Assembly: GCF_014075995.1 (NCBI RefSeq)
Contig: NZ_CP055153.1
Coordinates: 6,510,001 to 6,574,000 of the forward strand
Length of the DNA stretch: 64,000 nt
Source of the DNA: Adhaeribacter radiodurans
GTDB taxonomy: Bacteria; Bacteroidota; Bacteroidia; Cytophagales; Hymenobacteraceae
Reading direction: 5' to 3'
Both the position numbers and the translations under genes were made by a program. Positions 36,148-45,689 of this stretch are shown here, piece after piece (the first letter of the stretch is position 1; every line of letters begins with the position of its first letter). The notes beneath the pieces were generated by a model. It was given only the letters and a program-made list of their open reading frames with translations, had not been told where the DNA came from and searched no databases.

Positions 36148-36651
36148 ATGCTCTTTTCTAGTTCTGAGGGTTCTACATTAGGTCAGTTAATTCAAACTTT
36201 ACCGCAGGCAGGTAAACTTACCTGGATTGGTATCCGGCCCGCGCGTTCTGCCCCGTTGCAAACTTTAGCAGTTGTAGAAGCCTTAACCGATCATGGTTTA
36301 ACCGGCGACCATTACAGTGGCAAACCCGGCAGTAAGCGGCAAGTAACTCTTATACAAGCGGAACATATAACGGCGGTAGCATCTATGCTGCACCGTTCTG
36401 AGTTAGAGCCAGGTTTGCTCCGCCGGAATTTAGTAGTGCAAGGCATTAATTTACTGGCTTTAAAAGACCGCCAATTCTGGGTAGGCGAAGTTTTGCTCGA
36501 GATGACCGGTTTTTGCCACCCGTGTTCTCGTATGGAAACGAACCTGGGGCCAGGTGGGTACAATGCTATGCGCGGCCACGGAGGAATTACTGCCCGTATT
36601 CTGCAAGGCGGCAGTCTGCAATTAGGTGATTTAGTAAGAGTGCAGGTATAA
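36148..36651 (+). CDS. MOSC-domain protein
   Basis: The 167-residue product is a single MOSC domain. The core begins WIGIRPARSAPLQTL, continues GDHYSGKPGSKRQVTLIQAEH, and has the conserved cysteine in EMTGFCHPCSRMETNLG and the glycine-rich YNAMRGHGGITARIL end. MOSC proteins transfer or bind sulfur attached to molybdenum cofactor, and some reduce N-hydroxylated compounds. There are no molybdenum cofactor genes here. It is convergent with the DUF2911 gene, with a strong bidirectional terminator between them. Confidence 0.9.
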   Translation: MLFSSSEGSTLGQLIQTLPQAGKLTWIGIRPARSAPLQTLAVVEALTDHGLTGDHYSGKPGSKRQVTLIQAEHITAVASMLHRSELEPGLLRRNLVVQGINLLALKDRQFWVGEVLLEMTGFCHPCSRMETNLGPGGYNAMRGHGGITARILQGGSLQLGDLVRVQV

Positions 36652-36710
36652 AATATAAGATTGACTTAATTTATAGCTTTTTTGAAATACAAATAAATCA
36701 GACTCCCTAA

Positions 36711-36752
36711 AAAAACAAAGCCTTGGTTTACTAAAACCAAGGCTTTGTTTTT
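36711..36752. terminator. Bidirectional intrinsic terminator
   Basis: A 19-bp perfect stem pairs 36711-36729 with 36734-36752 around a four-base loop (ACAAAGCCTTGG / CCAAGGCTTTGT core), with A on one side and T on the other. It serves the convergent MOSC and DUF2911 genes. Confidence 0.93.
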
Positions 36753-36772
36753 TATTACGAAAGGTCAGTTCC

Positions 36773-37327
36773 TTAAGCGGATGCGTCGTTGGTTTTAATA
36801 CGGAAAGAAACCTGGGCATTTTCCCATTTCATAGTAACAGTACCTGTATTTTTACCTTTTGGAGTAACGTCAATTTTCAGGCGCTCGGTTAATTCTTTGG
36901 TAGTAGTAGGTTTTACTTTAACGCGTAAAGCATCCTGCGCCTGGTCGTATTTAAAAGCGCCCCATTGTTCGGCAGTTTTATTAAAAATAACAGTCCATTC
37001 GGTTTGGTTCGGAATAGTAAATAAGGCGTAGGTACCAGCTTTTAATGGTTGGCCTTCAATGGTTACATCTTTATCAAAAGTAATAGTGGTAGCCTCGTTA
37101 GCACCGGTGCGCCATACTTTGCCATAAGGCTCTTTTTCGCCGAATATCTTACGGCCTTTTACCGAAGGAGAACTATAGTTAATGGTAACCTGGGTACTTC
37201 CGATTTTACCCGAAGCAGTAGCCGGCGGACTAACCCGTTGAGTTTTATCTTGTTGGGCAAAGGCCAGTGTAGAAATAGTAAAAAATAAACACAGTAACAG
37301 GCTTGCTCTAAATTGTTTCAGTAACAT
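36773..37327 (-). CDS. DUF2911 secreted protein
   Basis: The 184-residue protein has a clear signal peptide (LLLCLFFTISTLAFAQ) and the DUF2911 core: SPPATASGKIG, VTINYSSPSVKGRKIFG, YGKVWRTGANEATTITFDKD, PLKAGTYALFTIPNQTEWTVIFNK, and a lysine-rich C-terminal strand set. The family is abundant in Bacteroidota and has no assigned function. The product is exported to periplasm or surface. The start ATG is preceded by 535 bp of AT-rich sequence shared with the divergent PepSY-like gene. Confidence 0.92.
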   Translation of the reverse strand: MLLKQFRASLLLCLFFTISTLAFAQQDKTQRVSPPATASGKIGSTQVTINYSSPSVKGRKIFGEKEPYGKVWRTGANEATTITFDKDVTIEGQPLKAGTYALFTIPNQTEWTVIFNKTAEQWGAFKYDQAQDALRVKVKPTTTKELTERLKIDVTPKGKNTGTVTMKWENAQVSFRIKTNDASA

Positions 37328-37807
37328 AGGTTTTTAGTTGAATGTAGTTTTATAAAATAAGACAAAAAATAACAACTCTCTGACGTACCCAGGTAACGTT
37401 ATTACTTAACAGATATTGTCAGCGCAATGCAGGAGTTCTATAGCTCAATACTTATAATAGTCTTACCTATTATTTACCAGGCTATTACTATTACATTAAT
37501 TCTTAAAGCCATTTGAGTTTGTAGCTCTTGTAATACTACTTAAATATAACTAAAACCCCGAATAGTTGGGCTTATATTTTCCTGTTTCCAGACAAAACTT
37601 CGTTTTGTAAGTACCAGAGCAGTAAAAAACAGTTGTTGAACACATCTTTATGTTTTAACTAAATTGCATAATTTTTAATGAAGTATACAAATAGCTAAGG
37701 TTTATTAACAATATTACTGATATTCTTAATATTCAATAAGTTGCATTGCTGATATATTAAGATAATGTTAAATTTACTGAGAATTTACTAATAAAATTGT
37801 AATTTAC
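37328..37807. other. AT-rich divergent intergenic region
   Basis: Nearly 500 bp between the DUF2911 gene and the PepSY-like gene. Apart from the promoter at 37808-37838 I found no frame, hairpin or repeat that would account for its length; an unseen small RNA cannot be ruled out. Confidence 0.4.
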
Positions 37808-37838
37808 TTGCGAATGTATCAATAAGTGCTTTACTTTG
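37808..37838 (+). promoter_or_regulatory. Bacteroidota-type promoter of PepSY-like gene
   Basis: TTG at 37808-37810 and TTACTTTG at 37831-37838 resemble the -33/-7 consensus with a spacer of about 20 bp. The expected start lies some 18 bases before the ATG at 37863, giving a short leader. Confidence 0.55.
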
Positions 37839-37862
37839 TTGCATAATTTAAATGAAAACAAA

Positions 37863-38315
37863 ATGAAAAAAGTACTTTACACCGCATTATTGGTAACTGG
37901 GTTATCAGTAAGCACCTTTGCCGCAGACGATTACAGATATAATAAAGAAGCTAAAGTTTCTACCAGTGCCCAAGCCCAATTTAACGACTTATATTCCCGG
38001 GCTACTAACGTAAGCTGGACAGTAACAGATAAATTTCAAAAAGCTTTCTTTACTCTGGATGGAGTTACCATGACTGCTTTTTACGATTTAAACGGCGATC
38101 ACATTGCTACCACTCAGCCTGGTAAATTAGAGCAATTATCCGAAACAGCTTTATCCAGAATTTCAAAAGCTTACAAAGGCTACGAAGTGGGCAAAGTAAT
38201 CGAATATAACAGCACTAGTACCGTGTATTTCGTAGAATTGAGAAAAGGCGAAAGAGAACTTTTAGTACGGGTAACTCCCGATAATTCTGTTTATTTTTTC
38301 AAACAGATAAAATAA
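37863..38315 (+). CDS. PepSY-like secreted protein
   Basis: A TTG at 37836 opens the frame, but ATG at 37863 starts MKKVLYTALLVTGLSVSTFA, a good signal peptide; the protein is 150 residues. The mature part (FNDLYSRATNVSWTVTDKFQKAFFTLDG, then TAFYDLNGDHIAT and SRISKAYKGYEVGKVIEYN) has the alternating strand/helix pattern of the PepSY-like domain common in Bacteroidota periplasmic proteins. A role as inhibitor or sensor is family-level speculation. A terminator follows at 38348, so it is monocistronic. Confidence 0.8.
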   Translation: MKKVLYTALLVTGLSVSTFAADDYRYNKEAKVSTSAQAQFNDLYSRATNVSWTVTDKFQKAFFTLDGVTMTAFYDLNGDHIATTQPGKLEQLSETALSRISKAYKGYEVGKVIEYNSTSTVYFVELRKGERELLVRVTPDNSVYFFKQIK

Positions 38316-38347
38316 AAGTATATGCTTGTAGCCCTCGATCCGCTATT

Positions 38348-38381
38348 AAAAACCTTACCGCATATCTGGTAAGGTTTTTTT
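38348..38381 (+). terminator. Intrinsic terminator after PepSY-like gene
   Basis: AAAAACCTTACC (38348-38359) and GGTAAGGTTTTT (38368-38379) pair perfectly across eight bases, then two further T. Confidence 0.93.
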
Positions 38382-38826
38382 ATGCCTTTACCTTTCCCAA
38401 ATTTACTAAATCCTGTTCCGCCTTCTGCGGTTTTTTCCGGAGTTGTACTAGTACACATTAACAGCTAAAATTTAGTTTGGTTATTGGTTTACCTGTATTT
38501 TAAGTTTGTATACCGTTATAATTTTGCGGTAAAGTTTAGAGTGTATGCTCTTACATTTCTTGGTATATTTTTTATTCTTCTTTTAATACAACCTTACAGT
38601 GCTTATTCCTGATTAGGTGCCCTTCGTGTAACTACCTTTCTTTAAATGCGTTTGTGCTAGCTAAACCAATTTTCTATTTGTTTCAATAGTATTAAACAAG
38701 CTTAAAGCTGGGCAAGAACCAGGGCGTTGGTATTTCCTGCGGCCGTAATGCTACGGGTAGCTGCTGTTAAATGGTGCCGATAACAGAGAAATAGCTTAAG
38801 CAGTACTTTCAAACTAAAATAAAACT
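38382..38826. other. Intergenic, nothing recognised
   Basis: About 445 bp before the oxidoreductase gene. I found only AT-rich DNA and no frame, hairpin or member of the repeat families described here. Confidence 0.45.
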
Positions 38827-39849
38827 ATGGCAGAAAAAAAGTTAGGCTGGGCACTCGTTGGATTAGGTAAGTTTGCTACCGAGCAGTTAATACCAGCATT
38901 CCCTAATTGTAAAAAATCAAAGTTGGTGGCTTTGGTGAGTGGTTCGCCGGAGAAAGCCCAGCGGATAGCAGCCGAAAACAACCTAAATCCAAAAAATATT
39001 TACAATTATCAAAACTTTGACCTTATTAAAGATAACCCTGAAGTAGATATTATTTACATAGTATTACCCAACAGCCTGCACGCCGAGTACACCATTCGGG
39101 CAGCGCAGGCGGGTAAACACGTAATGAGCGAAAAACCCATGGCTACCAGCGTAGCCGATTGTCAGAAAATGATTGATGCCTGCCAAAAAGCCAACAAAAA
39201 ACTTATGATTGCTTACCGGGCGCAGTACGAACCTTTTAACTTAAAATCTATTGAGTTAATTAAAAGTGGAAAAATTGGCAAATTACGTTTTCTTACTTCC
39301 GACCACGGCCGCTTACTAAAACCCGAGCAACCCGAAGATAAATGGCGCGCCGATAAAGAACTGGCTGGTGGCGGCTCTTTAATGGATATTGGTGTTTACA
39401 GCTTAAATGCCATGCGGTACTTAACCGGCGAAGAGCCCGTAGAAATATCGGCCATGATGCACAGCGACCCCAATGATCCCCGATTTAAAGAAGTAGAAGA
39501 AACAGTAGCTTTTTCGTTACGTTTCCCGAGCGGCGTATTGGCCAATTGCAGTTCCAGTTACGGGTACGATAGCGTAAAACGTTTCCAGGCTTTTGGCTCC
39601 AAAGGTACGCTCATTTTAGACCCGGCTACCGATTACTACGAACATAACCTGGAACTGAAACTGGAAGATGGCAAGCACGAGGTGCAAGTGAAAGAAGAAG
39701 ACCATTTTGCCGCCGAAATAGATCACTTATCCGAATGTGTACTGGAAAATAAAACACCTAAAACGCCCGGCGAAGAAGGTTTGCGCGATGTAAAATACAT
39801 GATGGCCATTTACGAAGCCGCTAAACAAGGTAAGCCAGTGAAAGTATAG
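38827..39849 (+). CDS. Gfo/Idh/MocA-family NAD(P)-dependent oxidoreductase
   Basis: The 340-residue protein has the N-terminal Rossmann fold (LGWALVGLGKFATEQLIPAF), the family's EKP motif in HVMSEKPMATSVADCQKM, and the C-terminal alpha/beta domain with GGGSLMDIGVYSLNAMRYLTG carrying the conserved D-x-G-x-x-x. The sequence is of the glucose-fructose oxidoreductase-like cytoplasmic subgroup; no Tat signal is present. It probably oxidises a sugar or inositol; the exact substrate is unknown. The nearby polysaccharide genes begin nearly 4 kb downstream, so there is no operon link. Confidence 0.9.
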   Translation: MAEKKLGWALVGLGKFATEQLIPAFPNCKKSKLVALVSGSPEKAQRIAAENNLNPKNIYNYQNFDLIKDNPEVDIIYIVLPNSLHAEYTIRAAQAGKHVMSEKPMATSVADCQKMIDACQKANKKLMIAYRAQYEPFNLKSIELIKSGKIGKLRFLTSDHGRLLKPEQPEDKWRADKELAGGGSLMDIGVYSLNAMRYLTGEEPVEISAMMHSDPNDPRFKEVEETVAFSLRFPSGVLANCSSSYGYDSVKRFQAFGSKGTLILDPATDYYEHNLELKLEDGKHEVQVKEEDHFAAEIDHLSECVLENKTPKTPGEEGLRDVKYMMAIYEAAKQGKPVKV

Positions 39850-40195
39850 TTTCTTTTAATTTTAAAAGAATTTTAGTCAGTAATTCCTCAATCAGGCTTA
39901 AAAATTAATGGTTTTTGATAAGAAGTTTAGCGGTTATACCTTCATAAAATAGGAATAATGGCAGGTTTAAGCGTTTTACCCGCTAAGAGCTACAAAGATT
40001 TAACGTACCTGTATCTGTAAATGAGTATTTTATGGCTATCCCTGAAAGGTAAAAGCCGTATACTAATCGCATTAATATGGGGGCACGTTTACCGGAATGG
40101 GTTGATAGGTTTTCTTTTTATCCGGAAACGGGTAAACGGGTCAGCATTTATTTTACTATTATTGCAGCTTATATTATTGGTTAAACTCTTCCTAC
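39850..40195. other. Intergenic, no supported gene
   Basis: The 346 bp before psd hold a short hydrophobic frame (40021-40221) overlapping the psd start, which I reject as a gene, and no clear terminator. Confidence 0.45.
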
Positions 40196-40876
40196 ATGAA
40201 AATTCACAAAGAAGGACGTAAAATTTTACTTTTTACCTTTCTGGGATTACTTATTGTGAACCTGCTTTTATTTCGGTTAAATGCACCCCACGAAACCTTC
40301 AATAAAATTTTCCTGGCGATTTCTGTTATTGCATTTCTGCTTTTGCTGCAGTTTTTCCGGAGCCCTTTCCGTACTTTAATTACTCACGAAGATTTAGTAA
40401 TTGCACCCGCCGATGGCAAAGTAGTAGTAATTGAGAATGTGCACGAACCGGAATTTTTTAAAGATACCCGCAAGCAGATTTCTATTTTTATGTCGCCGAT
40501 TAATGTGCACATTACCCGCAACCCGGTATCGGGCATTGTAAAGTATTTTAAATACCATCCCGGCAATTATTTTGTGGCCTGGCACCCAAAATCGAGTACT
40601 AAAAACGAACGTACCACGGTAGTGGTAACTTCCGATGCCGGCCCGGATATTTTATTCCGGCAAATTGCCGGCGCCATGGCCCGCCGCATTGTGTGGTACG
40701 TAACCGAAGGCGACGAAGTAAACCAGGGCGAAGAATTTGGTTTTATTAAGTTTGGCTCGCGCGTAGATATTTTTGTACCGGTTGATACCGATATAAAAGT
40801 AAACCTCGGCGAGAAAACCAAAGGTGGCCAAACCGTTATAGCCCAATTAAAAACTACCGGTTCTTTCTTTGGGTAA
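40196..40876 (+). CDS. psd: Phosphatidylserine decarboxylase proenzyme
   Basis: The 226-residue protein has two N-terminal membrane helices (FTFLGLLIVNLLLF and ISVIAFLLLLQFF), the decarboxylase core (VIAPADGKVVVIENVHEP, ISIFMSPINVHITRNP) and the autocleavage site FGSR with Ser188, at which the pyruvoyl group would form. This short, GSR-type version is standard in Bacteroidota, which use PE as main phospholipid. It converts phosphatidylserine to phosphatidylethanolamine at the inner membrane. The usual upstream pssA or cdsA gene is not present here. Confidence 0.94.
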   Translation: MKIHKEGRKILLFTFLGLLIVNLLLFRLNAPHETFNKIFLAISVIAFLLLLQFFRSPFRTLITHEDLVIAPADGKVVVIENVHEPEFFKDTRKQISIFMSPINVHITRNPVSGIVKYFKYHPGNYFVAWHPKSSTKNERTTVVVTSDAGPDILFRQIAGAMARRIVWYVTEGDEVNQGEEFGFIKFGSRVDIFVPVDTDIKVNLGEKTKGGQTVIAQLKTTGSFFG

Positions 40877-40912
40877 TTAGCCCTAAAAGTAGCTTTACTT
40901 ATAATTTATATT

Positions 40913-41395
40913 TTAAAACCAGGTACTCATTAACTCAGCTAATCGTTCCAGATATACTTTATCCGTTTCGTCGAAATCATTTAATTGGTCGCTGTCTACA
41001 TCGAGTACCATCACTACTTCGTTGTTTTTAAACACTGGCACTACAATCTCAGATTTAGAATCGGAACTGCAGGCAATGTGGCCCGGAAAAGCCTCCACAT
41101 CAGGTACCAGCATGGTTTCGCGGCGGGTGTAACAGGCGCCGCAAACGCCTTTGTTAAAAGCAATGCGCGTACAAGCCACCGGCCCCTGAAACGGACCCAA
41201 TACCAACTCGCGTTCTTTTACCAGGTAAGCGCCCACCCAGAAAAAATTTAACCCAAATTTTAAAGCCGCCATTACATTAGCAAGGTTGGCCACTAAATCG
41301 CTTTCCCCGGTTACCAAAGCTTCTATCTGGGGTAATAAAGTTTCGTACTTTTCTGTTTTTGTTAAATTCTGATCAACAACTACACTTTCAGCCAT
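40913..41395 (-). CDS. msrC: Free methionine-(R)-sulfoxide reductase (GAF domain)
   Basis: The 160-residue GAF protein has the three reductase cysteines at the exact spacing of E. coli MsrC (YebR): C75 in VACTRI, C85 in GVCGAC and C109 in HIACSSDS, 10 and 24 residues apart. FFWVGAYLV and ELVLGPFQGP form the substrate-pocket strand set, and SEIVVPVFKN with VLDVDSDQLNDFDE completes it. It reduces free methionine-R-sulfoxide with thioredoxin. It is convergent with psd (36 bp apart) and lies downstream of ribD on the same strand. Confidence 0.94.
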   Translation of the reverse strand: MAESVVVDQNLTKTEKYETLLPQIEALVTGESDLVANLANVMAALKFGLNFFWVGAYLVKERELVLGPFQGPVACTRIAFNKGVCGACYTRRETMLVPDVEAFPGHIACSSDSKSEIVVPVFKNNEVVMVLDVDSDQLNDFDETDKVYLERLAELMSTWF

Positions 41396-41450
41396 TTTAA
41401 GTAATAAGTAATAGGTTACAAGTTATATGTTTCGCGTTCTGCGTAGAACG

Positions 41451-42488
41451 TTACTGGTATTTTCGGTAAATAAACAGTTCATCGTCCCCGATTGTTGCAG
41501 TTTGAGTTAAACCGGTAAGGGGTAGGGATGGGGCTTTCACGCCATTTTCTAATTGTTGAGGGCTCCGCAAAACCCGGATTTCGTCCCAAATATCCGAAGC
41601 CAGAAAATGATTTAGTAAAATGGTACCGCCTTCTACCAGCACCGATTGTATGGAACGTTGGTGCAAATCAGGTAGTATTTGTTCTAGTAAATCTACGGCT
41701 GGGGTGATCTTAACATACTCCAGGTTGGGGGTGTTTTCGTGGCGTTCGTAATTATAAACGAATGTTGGTTGCTTTTTATCGAATACATGTAGGGTAGGCG
41801 GCAAGCGTAAATTTTTATCTATCACAATCCGGATGGGGGCATTGCCCGTCCATTCGCGTACATTTAAGTGTGGATTATCCGATAAAGCCGTACGGGTGCC
41901 CACCATAATAGCCTGTTCTTCGGTGCGCCATTTATGTACTAACTTTTTAGCCAATGAACCACTAATAGCCGTTGGTTCTCCGTTAGATTGGGCAATAAAG
42001 CCATCGGCCGTTTGGGCCCACTTTAAAACAATATACGGTCGCTTGTGCCGGTGAAAAGTAAAAAAACGCTTGTTTAGTTCTGAACCTTCTTCCTCTAATA
42101 AGCCCACATGCACTTCGCAGCCGGCATCTAATAACTTCCGGATGCCTCGGCCCGCCACCAAAGGATTCGGATCGGTATTGCAGATAAAAATGCTTCGCAC
42201 CCCGTGCTCAATTAAAAAATCGGCGCAGGGAGGCGTTTTCCCGTAATGCGAACAAGGTTCCAGGGTAACATATACCTTACATTGCGGCAGTAAACTTTTA
42301 TCGGCTAAGCTGTTAATGGCATTTACTTCGGCGTGCGGCCCACCGTATTGTTGGTGACAGCCCTCCCCAATAATTTTACCTTTATACGTTACCACGCAGC
42401 CTACCATCGGATTGGGCCGGGTAGTATTATGGCCCAGAGCAGCTAGTTCCAACGCCCGCCGCATGTACAATTCATCTGCAAATCTCAT
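41451..42488 (-). CDS. ribD: Bifunctional riboflavin biosynthesis deaminase/reductase RibD
   Basis: The 345-residue protein has a deaminase domain with the zinc motif PHAEVNAI and PCSHYGKTPPC (His in HAE, two Cys in PCxxxxxxxxC), and a C-terminal reductase (YIVLKWAQTADGFIAQ, QAIMVGTRTALSDNPHLNVR, VLVEGGTILLNHFL). It carries out the second and third steps of riboflavin synthesis after GTP cyclohydrolase II. Length is near the family norm of about 350. It is divergent from prmC. No FMN riboswitch is seen in the 159-bp gap. Confidence 0.95.
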   Translation of the reverse strand: MRFADELYMRRALELAALGHNTTRPNPMVGCVVTYKGKIIGEGCHQQYGGPHAEVNAINSLADKSLLPQCKVYVTLEPCSHYGKTPPCADFLIEHGVRSIFICNTDPNPLVAGRGIRKLLDAGCEVHVGLLEEEGSELNKRFFTFHRHKRPYIVLKWAQTADGFIAQSNGEPTAISGSLAKKLVHKWRTEEQAIMVGTRTALSDNPHLNVREWTGNAPIRIVIDKNLRLPPTLHVFDKKQPTFVYNYERHENTPNLEYVKITPAVDLLEQILPDLHQRSIQSVLVEGGTILLNHFLASDIWDEIRVLRSPQQLENGVKAPSLPLTGLTQTATIGDDELFIYRKYQ

Positions 42489-42647
42489 TTCAGAAATTCT
42501 TATTTTTGTAAAGTAAGTTGTTAGACACGAATGGAAATAAATATTTTACCTTTATCGGACACTTTACCCGGTAGTTACCCACTTTGAGCTACAACTTAAA
42601 ACTTGTTAATTAAACTACCCGAACATACACCTTAAAAATTACTTTGT

Positions 42648-43514
42648 TTGAAAAATTTGCAGGATTTGCTACAACATTTAACCCGGGAACTAACTTTGGT
42701 TTACGACCTCACCGAAGCAAATAGTATTGCCTGGTTATTGGTAGAGCACGAGTTAGGCTGGAACCGCACGCAAATAAGCTTACGCAAACAAGAACCTATC
42801 CGTCCGGAAATCTGGCAAAAATTTACCCCGTATCTGAAGCGCCTGCAAAACCATGAGCCCTTACAGTATATTACCGGTCGGGCTTACTTTTACGATCTAG
42901 AATTGCAGGTAACCCCCGACGTGCTGATTCCGCGCCCGGAAACCGAAGAACTGGTACAACTTATCATTCAGGAAAATAAAAGTTTTGCTAAGCTGCAAAT
43001 ATTGGATGTGGGCACCGGAAGTGGTTGCATTGCTATCGCCTTAAACAAGAATTTACCCCAGGCTACCGTGTACGGGATGGATGTATCGGAACCAGCCTTG
43101 GCCGTTGCGCGCCATAATGCTGAACAATATCAACTGCCCATTCATTGGCTACAGCACGATATTTTTAAATCACCCTTACCAGTACCTGCGCAAAGCTTGC
43201 AGGTACTGGTAAGTAACCCACCATATGTACTTGAAAGTGAGAAAGATCAGATGCGCCGGAATGTACTAGATTTTGAACCGCACCTAGCCCTTTTTGTGCC
43301 CGATACCGATGCGCTTATTTATTACCAACGAATAGCCGAAGTAGCAAAGCAATTATTGCTACCTGCTGGTAAGCTTTATTTTGAAATAAACGAAAAGTAT
43401 GCGGTTGCTTTAGAAAGAATGTTGCAGGAATATCACTTTCAGAATATCCGGACTCATACTGATTTGTTTGGTAAAGATAGGTTTGTATCGGCGCAGTATT
43501 CTGGTGTAAATTGA
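42648..43514 (+). CDS. prmC: Peptide chain release factor glutamine N5-methyltransferase PrmC
   Basis: The 288-residue product starts from TTG, chosen because MKNLQDLLQHLTRELTLVYD is the normal PrmC amino terminus. It has the helical N-terminal domain, the linker motif PLQYITGRAYFYD and VLIPRPETEELV, the SAM-binding LQILDVGTGSGCIAIAL, and the catalytic NPPY (N190 onward). It methylates the glutamine of the GGQ motif in release factors RF1/RF2. It is divergent from ribD, with no operon partner downstream: the next gene starts 137 bp later and belongs to the polysaccharide cluster. Confidence 0.95.
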   Translation: MKNLQDLLQHLTRELTLVYDLTEANSIAWLLVEHELGWNRTQISLRKQEPIRPEIWQKFTPYLKRLQNHEPLQYITGRAYFYDLELQVTPDVLIPRPETEELVQLIIQENKSFAKLQILDVGTGSGCIAIALNKNLPQATVYGMDVSEPALAVARHNAEQYQLPIHWLQHDIFKSPLPVPAQSLQVLVSNPPYVLESEKDQMRRNVLDFEPHLALFVPDTDALIYYQRIAEVAKQLLLPAGKLYFEINEKYAVALERMLQEYHFQNIRTHTDLFGKDRFVSAQYSGVN

Positions 43515-43650
43515 ATAAATAAAAGAATATTAAATCTATTCATTTTTAAATTCTAGTACTTAACTAACAAATATATCGGTAAACAGAACTTTTTTAAGCC
43601 CTAAATGCTTAGCTTTGGAACTTATACTTGGTTCGCTTTAAAGCGTAAAT

Positions 43651-44241
43651 ATGGATTTTACTCCTGCTTATCTGGCTCACGAAACCGCTGTTATCGATGA
43701 AGATTGTGTAATAGGTAAAGATACCCGGATTTGGCATTTTTCTCACATTATGTCGGGTTGTCGGATTGGGGAGCAGTGTACTATCGGGCAGAATGTGGTA
43801 ATATCACCGGATGTGGTGCTAGGCAATAATGTAAAAGTACAGAACAACGTTTCGGTGTACAGTGGCGTGATTTGCGAAGACGATGTTTTTTTAGGCCCAT
43901 CGGTGGTCTTTACCAATATCAAAAATCCGCGCAGTGCCATAAGCCGCCGCCATCAGTACCAGAAAACGCTGGTTAAAAAAGGCGCTACCTTAGGTGCCAA
44001 CAGTACCATATTGTGCGGCATTACCATTGGGGAATATGCTTTTATCGGCGCCGGATCGGTAGTTACCAAATCGGTTTTGCCTTATGCTCTGGTATACGGC
44101 AACCCGGCCCGGCAACCCGGCTGGATGAGCGCTTATGGTCATCGACTGCAATTTAACGAGCAAGGTATGGCCACTTGTCCGGAAAGTCAGGAAAAGTATC
44201 AGTTACACCAAAACCAAGTTATCAGAATTCCTTTATCTTAG
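43651..44241 (+). CDS. WbpD/WlbB-like sugar N-acetyltransferase (left-handed beta helix)
   Basis: The 196-residue protein is almost entirely hexapeptide repeats ([40 protein letters not shown]), with [21 protein letters not shown] and [24 protein letters not shown]. This is the pattern of WbpD/WlbB, which acetylate a 3-amino UDP-sugar in UDP-ManNAc3NAcA/GlcNAc3NAcA synthesis. The dehydrogenase gene follows by 3 nt, supporting a joint pathway, but the aminotransferase and WlbA-like dehydrogenase steps are not in this window, so the product sugar is uncertain. Confidence 0.88.
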   Translation: MDFTPAYLAHETAVIDEDCVIGKDTRIWHFSHIMSGCRIGEQCTIGQNVVISPDVVLGNNVKVQNNVSVYSGVICEDDVFLGPSVVFTNIKNPRSAISRRHQYQKTLVKKGATLGANSTILCGITIGEYAFIGAGSVVTKSVLPYALVYGNPARQPGWMSAYGHRLQFNEQGMATCPESQEKYQLHQNQVIRIPLS

Positions 44242-44244
44242 AAT

Positions 44245-45534
44245 ATGTACGATAAATTAGTAAAGAAAGAAGCTACTTTGGCGGTAATTGGTTTAGGTTA
44301 CGTGGGTTTGCCTATTGCCTTAGAGTTTGCCCGAAAAGTAAAAGTAATTGGATTTGATATTCACGCGGGTCGGGTAGAAATGATGCGGAACCACGTGGAC
44401 CCCAGCGGTGAACTCGAAGCCGAGGATTTTGCCGGTTGTGATATTACGTTTACCCACGAGCTGGATATTTTGCGCGAGGCTACTTTTTTTATTGTGGCCG
44501 TTCCCACGCCGATTGATGCCCATGCCTTGCCGGATTTAAAACCGCTTATTGGCGCTTCTACTTCCGTAGGCAAAGTATTGAAACCCGGTGATTACGTGGT
44601 GTTTGAATCTACCGTTTACCCCGGCTGTACCGAAGAAGATTGTATTCCTATCCTGGAACGGGAATCGAGCTTAAAATTTAAGCAAGATTTTAAAGTAGGT
44701 TACTCACCGGAACGGATTAACCCTGGCGATAAAGAACATACCCTGGCTACTATCGTGAAAGTAGTATCGGGTTGCGATGAAGAATCGCTGGAAAACATTG
44801 CGAAGACCTACGAACTGGTGGTAAAAGTGGGCGTACACCGGGCTTCTTCCATTAAAGTAGCCGAAGCCGCCAAAATTATTGAAAATACCCAGCGCGACGT
44901 AAACATTGCGCTCATGAACGAACTTTCCTTAATTTTTGATCGCGTAGGCATTAATACGTTTGAAGTATTAGAAGCCGCCGGTACCAAGTGGAATTTTTTA
45001 AAATTTTTCCCAGGTTTGGTGGGTGGCCACTGCATTGGCGTAGATCCGTATTACTTAACGTATAAAGCCAAAGCGTTAGGTTACGATGCCAAGGTAATTC
45101 TGAGCGGCCGAACCATTAACGATGGCATGGGCGCTTACGTAGCCAATAAACTGGTAAAACTCATGATTAAGCAAGGTAAATCCATTTCCAAAGCCAAAGT
45201 ACTGGTAATGGGTGCTACTTTTAAAGAAAACGTAGAAGATATCCGGAATTCGAAAGTAGCGGATATTATTAACGAGCTTAAAAGTTTTAGCGTACAGGTA
45301 GATGTAGTAGACCCTTACGCCGATTCGCAAGAGTTGCAGCACGAATATGGCTACGGCTTAATAGAAAAGCCTGCTACGGATTACGACGCCATAATTGTAG
45401 CTGTAGGCCACCGGGATTACCTAAGCCTGGACGATGCAGATTTTAGAAAAATAACGAACGAAAACGCCGTACTGATAGACATTAAAGGTTTGTACCGGAA
45501 TAAAATAAACTCGCTGGAGTATTGGAGCCTTTAA
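44245..45534 (+). CDS. UDP-N-acetylhexosamine 6-dehydrogenase (WbpO/TviB-like)
   Basis: The 429-residue protein is a UDP-glucose/GDP-mannose dehydrogenase-family enzyme: NAD-binding VIGLGYVGLPIALEFA, VPTPIDAHALPDLKPLIGAS, VVKVGVHRASSIKVAEAAKIIENTQRD in variant form, the catalytic Cys263 in GGHCIGVDPYYLTYKA, and the UDP-binding C-terminal third with VLVMGATFKENVEDIRNSKV. The sequence type is that of UDP-GalNAc/GlcNAc 6-dehydrogenases such as TviB/WbpO. It oxidises the C6 of UDP-HexNAc to the uronic acid and works with the epimerase encoded at 48252 and the acetyltransferase encoded just upstream. Confidence 0.9.
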   Translation: MYDKLVKKEATLAVIGLGYVGLPIALEFARKVKVIGFDIHAGRVEMMRNHVDPSGELEAEDFAGCDITFTHELDILREATFFIVAVPTPIDAHALPDLKPLIGASTSVGKVLKPGDYVVFESTVYPGCTEEDCIPILERESSLKFKQDFKVGYSPERINPGDKEHTLATIVKVVSGCDEESLENIAKTYELVVKVGVHRASSIKVAEAAKIIENTQRDVNIALMNELSLIFDRVGINTFEVLEAAGTKWNFLKFFPGLVGGHCIGVDPYYLTYKAKALGYDAKVILSGRTINDGMGAYVANKLVKLMIKQGKSISKAKVLVMGATFKENVEDIRNSKVADIINELKSFSVQVDVVDPYADSQELQHEYGYGLIEKPATDYDAIIVAVGHRDYLSLDDADFRKITNENAVLIDIKGLYRNKINSLEYWSL

Positions 45535-45689
45535 ATCGGTTGAAAAGTTGCAGGTTGCAAGTTTTGCTATCTTACTAAAGATTTTAAATTCAGAAGGATA
45601 AGCAGAAATTTGATAAGTTTAATTTCGTTCGCTTGGTTTTGATTATATCTTTGACCATGGTTTAGTTAATGAAATAACTAGTGTAAAGT

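Noticed and set aside
38827-39849. Gfo/Idh/MocA protein as the missing WlbA of the sugar cluster
   Set aside because: The sequence type is glucose-fructose oxidoreductase-like and five genes and nearly 4 kb separate it from the cluster.
40021-40221. Hydrophobic 66-residue frame before psd
   Set aside because: It overlaps the psd start, has no family resemblance, and the composition looks like read-through of AT-rich DNA.
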